Assembly (NCBI GenBank): GCA_903820955.1
Contig: CAIJJH010000050.1
Span: forward strand, 1 to 14,334
Length of the DNA stretch: 14,334 nucleotides
DNA from: an uncultured Micrococcales bacterium
GTDB lineage: Bacteria > Actinomycetota > Actinomycetes > Actinomycetales > Microbacteriaceae
Direction: 5' to 3'
Shown here: positions 1 through 9,860 of the stretch, piece after piece
How positions within the stretch are numbered: the first letter of the stretch is position 1
Layout: every line of letters begins with the position of its first letter
Made by a program: the position numbers and the translations under genes
Notes under the pieces: generated by a model
The model's database searches: none
The model's input: only the letters and a program-made list of their open reading frames with translations
What the model was told of the DNA's origin: nothing

Positions 1-2340
1 AAGGACCTCAGCGCCCAGGGTTACGCCCGAGCCGTTGTCGACGGTGAGACCGTGCAACTCGCCGATGCCTTACCTTTGAAAAAGACCTTCAAACACGACA
101 TCTCGGTGGTGGTCGACCGCCTAGTTGCCAAGAGCGACATAATCGGGCGCCTAGCAGACTCTGTCGAAACCGCGCTAAAGCTTGCCGGTGGTCGAATCAT
201 CGTTGACTTCGTCGACAAAAAGGACGAACAGCGGATCTTTAGCGAGAAGATGTCTTGCCCAAACGAACACGCGCTCACGCTTACCGAAATTGAGCCGAGG
301 ACCTTCTCATTCAACGCTCCATTCGGTGCCTGCCCAGCCTGTAGCGGCCTCGGAACCAAGATGCAGGTTGACGCGACGTTAGTCATCGGCGATTCGGGGG
401 CGAGCGTCAACGGTGGGGCAATATTGCCTTGGTCACAGGCCGGCAAAGGTTTGTTCCCTTACTACCAGCGCATGGTTCAGGGTTTGGCCGAAGAGCTCGA
501 ATTCTCGCTCGATACTCCTTGGCAGGAGCTCGACGAAGAGGTGCGCGAAGCGATCCTGTTTGGCAACAACTTCGACGTCAAGGTGAAGTGGAAGAACCGC
601 TATGGGCGTGAGTTGCGCTACACCTCCGGATTTGAAGGCGTCCTCGCTTACGTCTCGAGAAAGCACGTGGAAACCGAGTCTGACTGGTCGCGTGACCGTT
701 GGGCTGGATACCTTCGTGAGATTCCTTGCCCGGATTGCGACGGCAAGCGACTAAAGCCCGAGGTTCTCGCGGTCAAGGTGTTTGGCAAGTCCATCGCAGA
801 CATAACCGAACTGAGTCTCGGTGAAGCCGTGGCATTCTTCTCGACCATCGAGTTGGACGAGCGCGATGCCAAGATCGCAGCGCAGGTGCTCCGCGAAATC
901 AAAGCTCGCCTCGATTTTTTGCTGGCGGTTGGTCTCGATTACCTCAGTCTCGAACGCGCCGCTGGCTCGCTCTCGGGTGGCGAGGCCCAGAGAATTCGCC
1001 TTGCCACACAGATTGGTTCCGGCCTGACCGGCGTGCTCTACGTCCTCGACGAGCCTTCGATTGGTCTGCATCAGCGCGATAACTTGCGCCTCATCGAAAC
1101 TCTGATCAAACTCCGCGACCTTGGCAACACCCTGATCGTGGTCGAACACGACGAAGACACAATCAAGGCGTCCGACTGGGTCGTCGACATCGGCCCGCGC
1201 GCCGGAGTTCACGGCGGTGAAGTCGTACACAGCGGAACCTACGCGGAGCTACTCAAGAACACCAAGTCGCTAACTGGCGACTTCTTGGCTGGGCGACAGA
1301 GCATCGAGACTCCCAAGCAGCGACGCCCGATCGATCGCGAACGAATCGTCAAGGTCGTTGGCGCGAAAGAAAACAACCTTAAGGATGTCGACGTAGAGTT
1401 CCCTCTGGGTGTTCTAACCGCTGTCACCGGAGTCTCCGGCTCGGGCAAGTCGTCGCTGGTCAACGACGTTCTCTACCAGGTTCTCGCTAACGCCCTCAAC
1501 GGCGCTAAGGGAGTGCCAGGTCGCCACACGCGCATCGAAGGGCTCGAACTGCTCGACAAGGTCGTACACGTCGACCAGAACCCAATTGGGCGCACGCCGC
1601 GATCAAACCCGGCGACCTATACCGGCGTATTCGACCACATTCGCAAACTTTTTGCCGAAACCATCGAGGCCAAGACCCGCGGTTATCAGCAGGGTCGCTT
1701 CTCGTTCAACGTGAAGGGCGGCCGCTGCGAAGCCTGCTCTGGCGATGGCACCCTGTGTATCGAGATGAACTTCTTGCCAGACGTCTACGTGGCCTGCGAG
1801 GTCTGTCACGGAGAGCGCTACAACCGCGAAACCCTGCAGGTGCACTACAAGGGGAAGAACATCGCCGAGGTTCTCGAGATGCCAATCAGCGACGCCGCCG
1901 AGTTCTTTGCCCCGATTACGGCCATCGCTCGCTACCTGAACACCCTGGTCGATGTTGGTCTGGGCTATGTTCGCCTCGGTCAGTCTGCTACGACACTTTC
2001 GGGCGGTGAGGCACAGCGAGTGAAGCTCGCCACCGAATTGCAAAAACGCAGCTTCGGTCGCTCTATCTACGTATTAGATGAACCGACAACCGGGCTGCAC
2101 TTCGAGGACGTTCGCAAATTACTTCTCGTGCTAAATGGGCTGGTCGAAAAGGGCAACACGGTGATTGTGATCGAGCACAACCTCGACGTAATCAAGTGCG
2201 CCGACCACGTGATCGATCTAGGCCCAGAGGGCGGCTTCCGGGGCGGCGAGATTGTCGCGATTGGCACTCCCGAACAAGTCGCCAAGAACCCCAAATCGTT
2301 CACCGGTTCGTTCCTCGGCAAGATTTTGAAGGCCGACTAA
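1..2340 (+). CDS. uvrA: UvrA, excinuclease ABC subunit A (5' end missing)
   Basis: UvrA is the ATP-driven damage-recognition subunit of nucleotide excision repair. It works as a dimer, finds distorted DNA in the cytoplasm and loads UvrB. The frame is open from the first base to TAA at 2338-2340, giving 779 visible residues. Full-length UvrA is usually about 940-970, so some 170-190 residues including the first Walker A are off the left edge; the GTG at 52 is internal. Counting from base 1, visible parts are: a zinc module starting CPNEH at 86 with CPAC at 111-114; CPDC at 243-246; signature LSGGE near 324 and Walker B VLDEPS near 348; the second Walker [10 protein letters not shown] at 477-485; zinc-finger CEAC/CEVC (Cys 576, 579, 599, 602); second LSGGE at 666-670; [10 protein letters not shown] at 691-700; and H-loop His 726. 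It ends 3 bases before uvrC, implying one transcript. The identification is secure. Confidence 0.98.
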   Translation, partial: KDLSAQGYARAVVDGETVQLADALPLKKTFKHDISVVVDRLVAKSDIIGRLADSVETALKLAGGRIIVDFVDKKDEQRIFSEKMSCPNEHALTLTEIEPRTFSFNAPFGACPACSGLGTKMQVDATLVIGDSGASVNGGAILPWSQAGKGLFPYYQRMVQGLAEELEFSLDTPWQELDEEVREAILFGNNFDVKVKWKNRYGRELRYTSGFEGVLAYVSRKHVETESDWSRDRWAGYLREIPCPDCDGKRLKPEVLAVKVFGKSIADITELSLGEAVAFFSTIELDERDAKIAAQVLREIKARLDFLLAVGLDYLSLERAAGSLSGGEAQRIRLATQIGSGLTGVLYVLDEPSIGLHQRDNLRLIETLIKLRDLGNTLIVVEHDEDTIKASDWVVDIGPRAGVHGGEVVHSGTYAELLKNTKSLTGDFLAGRQSIETPKQRRPIDRERIVKVVGAKENNLKDVDVEFPLGVLTAVTGVSGSGKSSLVNDVLYQVLANALNGAKGVPGRHTRIEGLELLDKVVHVDQNPIGRTPRSNPATYTGVFDHIRKLFAETIEAKTRGYQQGRFSFNVKGGRCEACSGDGTLCIEMNFLPDVYVACEVCHGERYNRETLQVHYKGKNIAEVLEMPISDAAEFFAPITAIARYLNTLVDVGLGYVRLGQSATTLSGGEAQRVKLATELQKRSFGRSIYVLDEPTTGLHFEDVRKLLLVLNGLVEKGNTVIVIEHNLDVIKCADHVIDLGPEGGFRGGEIVAIGTPEQVAKNPKSFTGSFLGKILKAD

Positions 2341-2343
2341 ATA

Positions 2344-4191
2344 ATGTCTGGCCACTTGTCCTGGCGCCCTAAAACCTCGGACATTCCGACTAATCCCGGT
2401 GTCTACCGGTGGTTCGACAAGACCGGTCGGGTTATCTACGTAGGCAAGGCCAAGAACCTTCGCTCACGCCTGAGCAGCTACTTTGCCAATCCTGAAACCC
2501 TGCATTCGCGAACGCGCAAGATGGTCGAAACCGCGACAGATTTGCAGTGGACGATTGTGAAATCGGAATTCGAGGCCCTGCAACTCGAATTCACCTGGAT
2601 CAAGGAATACAACCCGCAGTTCAATGTGCGATTCAAAGACGACAAATCTTACCCGTACCTCGCTATCTCAATGGGGGATAAAGTGCCTCGGGCATTTGTC
2701 ACGCGCAACCGCGATAACCGTGGTACCAAGTTCTTTGGCCCATACACCCAGGCTTGGACGATCCGCGAAACCTTGGACACACTGCTCAAGGTTTACCCCG
2801 TGCGCTCCTGCAGCACCGGGGTTTACCAGCGTGCGGCCGCGACAAACCGCGCCTGCCTCCTGGGTGACATTGGCAAGTGTGCTGCGCCCTGTGTCGGTCG
2901 AGTAACCCCGCAGGAGCACAAGGAGATCGCCAAGGACTTCACCGATTTCATGTCTGGTAACGACACCAAACACATCGAGCTGTTGCGAAACCAAATGGCC
3001 AAAGCCAGCGAGGATCAAAATTACGAACGGGCCGCCAAATTACGCGACCAGGTTTCGGCCCTCGAAGCGGTCCTAGAAAAATCAACCGTGGTTTTTAGCG
3101 ACGACACCGACGCCGATCTTTTTGGCATCGCCGACGACGAACTGGCCGCCGCGGTGAGCTTGTTCAAGGTGCGTGGTGGTCGCATCAGGGGAGTGCGCGG
3201 GTGGGTGGTCGATAAAGAGCTCGAGCGTTCGCTGGCTGAAATCGTCGAATACGCGCTCCAAAACAATTACCTCGGTGCCGAACCGGAGGAGCTACCGAAG
3301 GAGATTCTGGTTCCCGAGCTGCCAACCGACGCAAAGGCGATGACCCAGTGGCTTAGCGATCTCCGCGGTTCGAAGGTAGATCTTCGGATACCGATGCGCG
3401 GAGACAAACGGGCTCTCGCCGAGACAGCACACACCAACGCAAAGCACTCGTTGATGCTTTACAAGACCAAACGTTCATCAGACTTCACGGCCCGAGCCGA
3501 CGCACTGGCGGGGATTCAAAAGGCACTCGACCTCGAGAATGCACCGCTGCGTATCGAATGTTTCGATGTTTCGCACCTCTCAGGCACGGATGTAGTCGCG
3601 TCGATGGTTGTTTTCGAAGACGGTCTCCCGAAGAAGGATCACTACCGCAGGTTCTCGATCGAGAACACGACCGACGACACCGACTCGATCTACCAGGTGC
3701 TGAGCAGGCGTTTGAAGTACCTGAAAGAAGGCGACTCGGAGCTCGATGCCACCAAGTTCGCCTACCGGCCGTCGCTATTAATCGTCGACGGCGGACTACC
3801 GCAGGTCAATGCCGCAGCGCGTGCAATCAAGGATTCGGGCATCTCCGGGCTTCGAGTTGTGGGTCTCGCAAAGCGACTCGAAGAAGTGTGGATTCCAGGG
3901 ATCGAATACCCGGTGATTCTGCCTCGAGCCACCGATGAACTTTTCTTGCTACAGCGAATTCGCGACGAGGCACACAGATTTGCAATCACCTTCCAGCGCA
4001 AGAAGCGTTCGATGGCAATCGCCTCAGTCTTGATAGAAATTCCCGGGCTCGGCGAAAAACGTGTATCTGCTCTTCTGAAGCACTTCGGCTCGGCAAAGCG
4101 CCTTCGACTTGCTAATCAGGACGAAATTGCATCGGTCGCGGGCATTGGGCCGGTCCTGGCAAAACAGATCCTGGAAGCCCTAGCCGAATAA
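2344..4191 (+). CDS. uvrC: UvrC, excinuclease ABC subunit C
   Basis: UvrC makes both incisions around a lesion held by UvrB in nucleotide excision repair. The 615 residues match the family's usual length. The N-terminal GIY-YIG nuclease appears as GVY at 19-21 and YVG at 32-34, followed by KAKNLRSRL, and makes the 3' cut. Cys 156, 171, 179 and 183 have spacing close to the four cysteines reported to hold an iron-sulfur cluster in E. coli UvrC. A UVR motif that contacts UvrB lies near 211-246. The C-terminal RNase H-like nuclease for the 5' cut has Asp 408 (FDVSHLSG), Asp 482 (VDGG) and His 544 (DEAHRF). Tandem helix-hairpin-helix motifs occupy about 563-612 ([17 protein letters not shown]). 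ATG 2344 is 3 bases after the uvrA stop, with GAAGG about 11 bases upstream. In many bacteria uvrA and uvrC are unlinked, but this adjacency is common in actinobacteria. Confidence 0.98.
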   Translation: MSGHLSWRPKTSDIPTNPGVYRWFDKTGRVIYVGKAKNLRSRLSSYFANPETLHSRTRKMVETATDLQWTIVKSEFEALQLEFTWIKEYNPQFNVRFKDDKSYPYLAISMGDKVPRAFVTRNRDNRGTKFFGPYTQAWTIRETLDTLLKVYPVRSCSTGVYQRAAATNRACLLGDIGKCAAPCVGRVTPQEHKEIAKDFTDFMSGNDTKHIELLRNQMAKASEDQNYERAAKLRDQVSALEAVLEKSTVVFSDDTDADLFGIADDELAAAVSLFKVRGGRIRGVRGWVVDKELERSLAEIVEYALQNNYLGAEPEELPKEILVPELPTDAKAMTQWLSDLRGSKVDLRIPMRGDKRALAETAHTNAKHSLMLYKTKRSSDFTARADALAGIQKALDLENAPLRIECFDVSHLSGTDVVASMVVFEDGLPKKDHYRRFSIENTTDDTDSIYQVLSRRLKYLKEGDSELDATKFAYRPSLLIVDGGLPQVNAAARAIKDSGISGLRVVGLAKRLEEVWIPGIEYPVILPRATDELFLLQRIRDEAHRFAITFQRKKRSMAIASVLIEIPGLGEKRVSALLKHFGSAKRLRLANQDEIASVAGIGPVLAKQILEALAE

Positions 4192-4225
4192 TTCTCCTTC
4201 GGCGTGTCGCATTCGGGGTAAAGTT

Positions 4226-4249
4226 ATCTCACTTGGAGAGGGGTGAGAT
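4226..4249 (+). promoter_or_regulatory. Perfect 7-bp dyad around the rapZ Shine-Dalgarno sequence
   Basis: ATCTCAC at 4226-4232 is the exact reverse complement of GTGAGAT at 4243-4249. The 10-base loop TTGGAGAGGG holds the purine-rich ribosome-binding sequence, and the TTG start follows at 4251. In RNA this would place the ribosome-binding site in a hairpin loop; in DNA it could be an operator half-site pair. The pairing is seen directly; its function is inferred. A loose -10-like TAAAGT lies at 4219-4224 with no recognisable -35, so I do not call a promoter. Confidence 0.4.
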
Positions 4250-4250
4250 T

Positions 4251-5123
4251 TTGCCTGATAAAAAGCACGAGTTACTTATCGTAACTGGCATGTCTGGCGC
4301 CGGCCGCTCGACCGTTGGCAACGCCCTCGAAGACCTCGGCTGGTACGTTGTCGACAATCTACCCCCGCAGATGCTCTCGCCGATCAGCGATCTTTTCACC
4401 CTCACCGATAACAAGCTTCCAAAGCTTGCCGTAATCATCGATGTAAGAGGTCGGGAATTCTTCGGAGAGTTCGAAGATCACCTCAACCAACTCCAAGGTC
4501 GACACGTAAACCTAAGGGTGCTGTTCCTAGAAGCCAACGAAGGGGCACTGGTCAAACGTTTCGAACAGGTTCGCAGGCCGCACCCGCTGCAGGGCAACGG
4601 CACGATTCTCGACGGAATCGCTATCGAACGCGAACGTCTGGTCAGTTTGCGCGAAAAAGCTGACGTGGTCATCGACACCAGCGATCTCAACATCCACCAG
4701 CTCAGCACCAAAATAACCGATCACTTTTCGTTGGAACACTCGAGTCGCCTCCAGCTGACCGTGATGTCGTTCGGCTTCAAATACGGGTTGCCCACCGATG
4801 CAGATATGGTCGCCGACATGCGATTCCTGCCAAACCCGTTTTGGGAGGAGCAGCTTCGACCATTCAACGGCCAGGACGACGTGGTGAGCAAGTACGTGCT
4901 CGCCAGCCCGGGAGCCGAAGAATTCGTGGCATCATATGTGAACGCTCTAAGACCGGTGCTTCGTGGCTATCAGTCCGAAAACAAGCGCTACGCAACCATC
5001 GCCATCGGCTGCACGGGCGGAAAACATCGTTCGGTGGCAATTTCGACCAAGATTGCAGAGCTGCTGTCAAAAGAACCAGATGTCGCCGTGAATCTAAAAC
5101 ACCGCGACCTAGGCAAGGAGTAG
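4251..5123 (+). CDS. rapZ: RapZ-family nucleotide-binding protein (YvcJ-like)
   Basis: RapZ/YvcJ proteins are cytoplasmic P-loop proteins. In E. coli RapZ is an RNA-binding adaptor controlling glucosamine-6-phosphate synthase, and B. subtilis YvcJ hydrolyses nucleotides; the role in actinobacteria is not well defined. From TTG 4251 the protein has 290 residues, normal for the family. The P-loop is GMSGAGRS at 13-20, with Arg where a Walker A usually has Lys, as in other actinobacterial members as I recall them. [12 protein letters not shown] follows at 28-39, and the C-terminal domain carries the family hallmark [10 protein letters not shown] at 253-262. No ATG or GTG in frame fits the start. 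TTG 4233 overlaps the GGAGAGG ribosome-binding sequence, so TTG 4251, about 9 bases after it, is preferred. The stop is 2 bases before whiA, so the two are probably translationally coupled. The identification is secure; the start is likely. Confidence 0.95.
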   Translation: MPDKKHELLIVTGMSGAGRSTVGNALEDLGWYVVDNLPPQMLSPISDLFTLTDNKLPKLAVIIDVRGREFFGEFEDHLNQLQGRHVNLRVLFLEANEGALVKRFEQVRRPHPLQGNGTILDGIAIERERLVSLREKADVVIDTSDLNIHQLSTKITDHFSLEHSSRLQLTVMSFGFKYGLPTDADMVADMRFLPNPFWEEQLRPFNGQDDVVSKYVLASPGAEEFVASYVNALRPVLRGYQSENKRYATIAIGCTGGKHRSVAISTKIAELLSKEPDVAVNLKHRDLGKE

Positions 5124-5125
5124 AG

Positions 5126-6097
5126 ATGGCGCTAACCGCTGACCTAAAGGATGAACTGGCCAGAATCGAAATCAAAAAGAATTCGGTTCGCGTGGCCGAG
5201 CTTTCCACCATTCTGAGGTTTGCCGGTGGTTTGCACCTGATCGCCGGACGCGTCGCCATTGAGGTTGAGGTGGACAGTTCTGCAACCGCACGCCGAATCA
5301 GCAAGGACTTAGCCGAAATTTTTGGTGTGAAAAGCGAATTTGCTGTCATCTCTGCCGGAGGAATCCGCAAGCAGAGCCACTACCAGGTTCGAGTACTCGC
5401 CCAAGGCGACGTTCTAGCGCGTCAGACCGGCCTCCTAGACGGCCGCGGACGTCCAGTTAGAGGGTTACCGTCTGCATTAGTTTCGGGCACCATCGAAGAG
5501 GCGCAGGCCGTTTGGCGAGGAGCGTTCCTAGCACACGGCTCACTGACCGATCCCGGCCGCTCGGCTTCGCTTGAGGTAACCGCACCTGGGAACGAAGCTG
5601 CCATGGCTCTGGTTGGCGTGGCAAGGCGTTTGGGTGTAATAGCAAAGGCGCGCGAAGTTCGAGGAGTGCACCGAGTCGTTATTCGAGAAGGCGAAGCAAT
5701 CGCCACGATGCTGACCCACATGGGCGCGCACACTCAGGTTTTGCGCTGGGAAGAGCTGCGCCTTCGCCGCGAGGTTCGAGCGACAGCTAACCGCTTAGCC
5801 AACTTCGACGACGCCAATCTGCGCCGTAGCGCTCAGGCCGCCGTTGCCTCGGGAGCCAGGGTCGCGAGAGCACTCGAAATCTTGGGTGAGGATATTCCCG
5901 ATCACTTGAAATACGCGGGGGAGTTGCGCCTCAAGCACAAGCAGGCCAGCCTCGATGAACTTGGACACCTAGCCGATCCACCTATGACCAAGGACGCAAT
6001 CGCTGGTCGGATTCGCAGGCTTCTGGCCATGGCCGATAAGAAGGCCGAAGAACTTGGCATACCTTCAACCGAGGCCTATTTGGGCGACGCGGAATAG
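5126..6097 (+). CDS. whiA: WhiA, DNA-binding regulator of sporulation/division genes
   Basis: WhiA is a transcription factor found across Gram-positive bacteria. In Streptomyces it works with WhiB to switch on cell-division genes during sporulation; in B. subtilis it affects division and chromosome segregation. In a non-sporulating actinobacterium like this one a role in growth or division is inferred. The 323-residue protein has the expected layout: a LAGLIDADG-like N-terminal part ([13 protein letters not shown] at 30-42, [18 protein letters not shown] at 98-115, [10 protein letters not shown] at 131-140), a conserved [18 protein letters not shown] at 219-236, and a C-terminal helix-turn-helix region near 274-311 ([19 protein letters not shown]). 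ATG 5126 is chosen because AAGGAG at 5115-5120 is well spaced and the family start [11 protein letters not shown] matches. The frame stays open further upstream over rapZ, but that extension is spurious. It follows rapZ by 2 bases; yvcK, often between them, is missing. Confidence 0.97.
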   Translation: MALTADLKDELARIEIKKNSVRVAELSTILRFAGGLHLIAGRVAIEVEVDSSATARRISKDLAEIFGVKSEFAVISAGGIRKQSHYQVRVLAQGDVLARQTGLLDGRGRPVRGLPSALVSGTIEEAQAVWRGAFLAHGSLTDPGRSASLEVTAPGNEAAMALVGVARRLGVIAKAREVRGVHRVVIREGEAIATMLTHMGAHTQVLRWEELRLRREVRATANRLANFDDANLRRSAQAAVASGARVARALEILGEDIPDHLKYAGELRLKHKQASLDELGHLADPPMTKDAIAGRIRRLLAMADKKAEELGIPSTEAYLGDAE

Positions 6098-6103
6098 ACT
6101 TTA

Positions 6104-6120
6104 CTCAAGAACAGTTGGAG
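6104..6120 (+). promoter_or_regulatory. Small hairpin including the sodA Shine-Dalgarno sequence
   Basis: CTCAA at 6104-6108 can pair with TTGGAG at 6115-6120 if one G is bulged, leaving a 6-base loop. The 3' arm contains the sodA ribosome-binding GGAG at 6117-6120, 5 bases before ATG 6126. The stem is only 5 bp, so this may be chance. It is recorded because the rapZ and gap leaders also show inverted repeats at the ribosome-binding site. Confidence 0.2.
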
Positions 6121-6125
6121 ACATC

Positions 6126-6749
6126 ATGAGCAAATACGTACTTCCAGACCTAAGTTATGACTACGGAGCCCTCGAGCCGAACATCTCGGGCAAAATCATG
6201 GAGCTCCACCACGACAAGCATCACCTTGCCTATGTCAACGGTGCAAACCTCGCCCTCGAGGCTCTCGAAGAGGCACGCGAAAAGAACGACCTGACCTGGG
6301 TGAACAAGCTTCAGAAAGACCTAGCCTTCAACCTTGCCGGTCACGTAAACCACACGGTTTTCTGGCGCAACATGTCACCGGAGGGCGGCGACAAGCCAAC
6401 CGGCGAGCTTGCTGCTGCGATCGATGAATTCTTCGGTTCGTTCGATGGGTTCCGCGCTCACTTCACCGCCGCTGCTCTTGGCATCCAGGGTTCCGGTTGG
6501 GCGATCCTCGCCTGGGACATCCTCGGCGAAAAGCTGATCATCGAGCAGCTCTACGACCACCAGGGAAACCTTGCAGCCGGCAGCATTCCACTTTTGATGC
6601 TCGACATGTGGGAGCACGCCTTCTACCTCGACTATCAGAACGTCAAGGGAGAATACGTCAAGGCCTTCTGGAACATCATTTCTTGGCCAGACATCAACGC
6701 CCGATTTGAGGCGGCTCGCACGCAAACCAAGGGTCTACTGCTAGTCTGA
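6126..6749 (+). CDS. sodA: Superoxide dismutase, Fe/Mn family
   Basis: This enzyme converts superoxide to oxygen and hydrogen peroxide in the cytoplasm; no signal peptide is visible. The 207 residues match the family. The four metal ligands are all in place: His 28 (ELHHDKHH), His 76 ([10 protein letters not shown]), and Asp 160 with His 164 in the signature DMWEHAFY at 160-167. [10 protein letters not shown] lies at 121-130. The YDHQGN segment at 143-148 carries His 145 at the position where many Mn enzymes have Gln. Actinobacterial enzymes with this His bind Fe or Mn, so the metal cannot be settled from sequence. ATG 6126 with GGAG at 6117-6120 is the start; the frame also runs upstream into whiA, but that extension lacks family similarity. 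It lies 28 bases after whiA and 80 bases before gap, between genes with which it shares no pathway. Confidence 0.97.
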   Translation: MSKYVLPDLSYDYGALEPNISGKIMELHHDKHHLAYVNGANLALEALEEAREKNDLTWVNKLQKDLAFNLAGHVNHTVFWRNMSPEGGDKPTGELAAAIDEFFGSFDGFRAHFTAAALGIQGSGWAILAWDILGEKLIIEQLYDHQGNLAAGSIPLLMLDMWEHAFYLDYQNVKGEYVKAFWNIISWPDINARFEAARTQTKGLLLV

Positions 6750-6763
6750 TAGTGGACATTTTG

Positions 6764-7840
<1,077 letters not shown>

Positions 7841-7842
7841 AA

Positions 7843-9048
7843 ATGCGAAAGCTCTCCGAACTCGCGCACCTCGACGGCAAGCGGGTCGTAATCCGTTGCG
7901 ACCTAAACGTTCCCCTTGACGGCACCAGAATTACCGATGATGGTCGAATCGTTGCCTCGGTGCCAACCATCAAGTACCTGGTCGATCAGGGCGCAAAGGT
8001 AATCGTGATTTCTCACCTCGGCCGCCCGGAAGGCGCTCCCGAAGCTAAATATTCGCTTGAGCCAGTTGCGAACCGCCTAAGTGAATTGCTCGGTAGTCCG
8101 GTTGCCTTCGCTGGCGACACCGTCGGTAGCGCAGCTCGCGCTGCGGTTACTACTTTGGAACGCGGGGGAGTTGTAGTCCTCGAAAACCTGCGCTTCAACC
8201 CTGGCGAAACCTCCAAGAGCGAAGACGAGCGCCGGGAATTCGCAAGCAAACTTGCCGAATTCGCAGACATCATGGTTTCCGATGGTTTTGGAGTTGTACA
8301 CCGCAAACAAGCTTCGGTTTACGAGCTGGCGCAGCTACTGCCCTCCTATGCCGGCTTCCTAATCGAGAAGGAACTCGAGGTTCTCGAGCGCCTCACCAAG
8401 AGCCCAGAACGGCCATACGCGGTCGTCTTAGGCGGTTCGAAGGTGTCTGACAAGCTCGGCGTCATAGACCACCTACTGCCGACTGTGAACAAGCTCCTGA
8501 TCGGTGGTGGCATGGTCTTCACGTTCCTAGCCGCTCTCGGCCACAAGGTCGGTTCTTCGCTTCTCGAGGTTGACCAGATTCCCGTGGTCACCGAATACCT
8601 CGCTCGTGCCAAGCAACTGGGCGTCGAAATCGTGCTCCCAACCGACATCGTGGTCGCTAGCAAGTTCGGCGCTGACGCAGAGGTTTCGATCACAGCTGCC
8701 GACGCAATTGAAGGTTCGCCGTTTGGTGCCTCTGGCCTCGGCCTAGATATTGGACCTCAGTCGGCAGAGAATTTTGCGCGCGAAATTCTCGGGGCAAAAA
8801 CGGTGTTCTGGAACGGGCCGATGGGCGTTTTCGAGATCGACAAGTTTGCAAACGGAACCCGAGCGGTCGCCAAAGCGCTAACCGAAATGAACGGCTTCTC
8901 GGTCGTCGGTGGAGGTGACTCAGCGGCGGCTGTTCGCGTCCTCGGTTTTGAAGACTCACAATTCGGCCACATCTCAACCGGTGGCGGCGCTAGCCTTGAG
9001 TTTTTAGAAGGCAAAAAACTACCTGGACTAGAGGTTCTAAATGACTAA
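7843..9048 (+). CDS. pgk: Phosphoglycerate kinase
   Basis: Phosphoglycerate kinase transfers phosphate from 1,3-bisphosphoglycerate to ADP, the first ATP-yielding step of glycolysis. The 401-residue length is typical of bacterial enzymes. Recognisable segments are RCDLNVP at 18-24, SHLGRP at 57-62, LRFNPGE at 116-122, SDGFGVVHRKQASVY at 146-160, VSDKLGVI at 201-208, FWNGPMGVFE at 322-331 and the nucleotide-binding GGGDSAAA at 356-363 and GGGASLE at 380-386. ATG 7843 is 2 bases after the gap stop and has no clear Shine-Dalgarno sequence, so translation probably depends on ribosomes finishing gap. The frame extends further upstream over gap, but that part has no family similarity. Its 3' end overlaps the tpiA start by 8 bases. 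Confidence 0.98.
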   Translation: MRKLSELAHLDGKRVVIRCDLNVPLDGTRITDDGRIVASVPTIKYLVDQGAKVIVISHLGRPEGAPEAKYSLEPVANRLSELLGSPVAFAGDTVGSAARAAVTTLERGGVVVLENLRFNPGETSKSEDERREFASKLAEFADIMVSDGFGVVHRKQASVYELAQLLPSYAGFLIEKELEVLERLTKSPERPYAVVLGGSKVSDKLGVIDHLLPTVNKLLIGGGMVFTFLAALGHKVGSSLLEVDQIPVVTEYLARAKQLGVEIVLPTDIVVASKFGADAEVSITAADAIEGSPFGASGLGLDIGPQSAENFAREILGAKTVFWNGPMGVFEIDKFANGTRAVAKALTEMNGFSVVGGGDSAAAVRVLGFEDSQFGHISTGGGASLEFLEGKKLPGLEVLND

Positions 9049-9826
9049 TCGTGTTGCTTTCATCGCCGGAAACTGGAAGATGAACCTTGATCACCAGCAA
9101 GGCATTGCCCTGGTGCAGAAACTCGCCTGGACCCTCAAGGACGCCGGTCACGACTACTCAACTGCCGAAGTCACCGTGTTCCCAGGCTTCACCAGCCTTC
9201 GTTCGATCCAGACCCTTATCGACGCCGACAAGCTCGAGCTCACCCTCGGCGCGCAAGACATCTCTGCCTTCGACTCTGGCGCATACACCGGCGAAGTATC
9301 GGGCATCGCGCTTAAGAAGCTCGCCGTGAAGTATGCCCTAATCGGCCACTCGGAGCGACGCCAGTATCACAGCGAGGACGACTCGGTAGTCCAGGCAAAG
9401 GTTGCCGCTAGCTTCCGTAACGGAATCGTGCCTGTGATCTGCGTTGGCGAGACACTAGAACAACTCGAGAGCGAAGGTGCGGCCGCCGTGCCGGTTCGCC
9501 AAACCCTGGCCGCACTTGCCGACCACGCGACTCTTGGTGAGTTCGTTATTGCTTACGAACCGGTTTGGGCCATCGGCACTGGGCAAGTAGCAACTCCAGA
9601 ACAAGCGGCAAGCGTGGCCGTCAAGATCCGCACAGCGATTCGCGAAGCATTCGGCGACGCAGTTGCCGACCAAACTCGAATCCTTTACGGCGGTTCGGTG
9701 AAGGCCGCAAACGTCGCTGGGTTCTTGAAGAGCCCCGAAGTCGACGGCGTTCTCGTCGGTGGCGCATCTCTAGATGCCGAGGAGTTCAGCGGTATCGCTC
9801 GATTCCAGAAGCATCTGGCTATATAA
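9041..9826 (+). CDS. tpiA: Triose-phosphate isomerase
   Basis: Triose-phosphate isomerase interconverts dihydroxyacetone phosphate and glyceraldehyde-3-phosphate, feeding the GAPDH and PGK encoded just upstream. The TIM-barrel protein has 261 residues. The active site is complete: Lys 13 in GNWKMN (10-15), His 103 in IGHSERR (101-107), and Glu 173 in AYEPVWAIGTG (171-181), which is the family signature. The phosphate-binding LYGGSVKAAN lies in the C-terminal third, followed by GVLVGGASL. ATG 9041 has GAGG at 9031-9034 within the end of pgk, and the genes overlap by 8 bases (ATGACTAA), so translational coupling is likely. The stop lies inside an exact TATAAT sequence (9822-9827), a possible promoter element for secG. 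Confidence 0.98.
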   Translation: MTNRVAFIAGNWKMNLDHQQGIALVQKLAWTLKDAGHDYSTAEVTVFPGFTSLRSIQTLIDADKLELTLGAQDISAFDSGAYTGEVSGIALKKLAVKYALIGHSERRQYHSEDDSVVQAKVAASFRNGIVPVICVGETLEQLESEGAAAVPVRQTLAALADHATLGEFVIAYEPVWAIGTGQVATPEQAASVAVKIRTAIREAFGDAVADQTRILYGGSVKAANVAGFLKSPEVDGVLVGGASLDAEEFSGIARFQKHLAI

Positions 9827-9858
9827 TCGTTTAGTACGCGAAGTTAGGTAATCTAAAC
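9822..9858 (+). promoter_or_regulatory. Candidate secG promoter -10 and leader inverted repeats
   Basis: An exact TATAAT lies at 9822-9827, overlapping the tpiA stop. It would place a transcript start near 9833-9836, about 25 bases before the secG ATG. The -35 region (about 9799-9804, TCGATT) is poor. In the same spacer GTTTAG at 9829-9834 is the reverse complement of CTAAAC at 9853-9858, which ends 2 bases before the start codon. A closer GTTAG at 9843-9847 can pair with the same segment with one bulged base. Two alternative stems are therefore possible. There is no strong Shine-Dalgarno sequence. Function is inferred. Confidence 0.3.
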
Positions 9859-9860
9859 CC

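Noticed and set aside
269..345. UvrA first zinc module reads CPNEH rather than CPxC, suggesting a lost zinc ligand
   Set aside because: As I recall, actinobacterial UvrA proteins usually have CPNxH here, with His as the likely ligand, so it appears to be a lineage feature.
751..1230. A 159-codon open frame on the minus strand opposite uvrA
   Set aside because: It is antisense to the conserved ATPase region of uvrA and has no domain signature. Similar antisense frames recur along every real gene here.
4841..5125. Upstream extension of the whiA frame by 95 codons
   Set aside because: It overlaps rapZ, has no similarity to WhiA N-termini, and ATG 5126 has a well-spaced AAGGAG and the conserved family start.
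6054..6125. Upstream extension of the sodA frame by 24 codons into whiA, which could be mistaken for a signal peptide
   Set aside because: The sequence is not hydrophobic in signal-peptide fashion, and ATG 6126 with GGAG matches the normal SOD N-terminus.
6738..6762. Hairpin at the sodA stop followed by TTTT, as a sodA terminator
   Set aside because: The six-pair stem includes two G-U pairs and is separated from the T-run by three bases, so it is too weak to call.
8278..8325. PGK segment SDGFGVVHRKQASVY differs from the textbook DAFGTAHRAHAS
   Set aside because: I recall this form from other actinobacterial PGKs; all nucleotide-binding motifs are intact.
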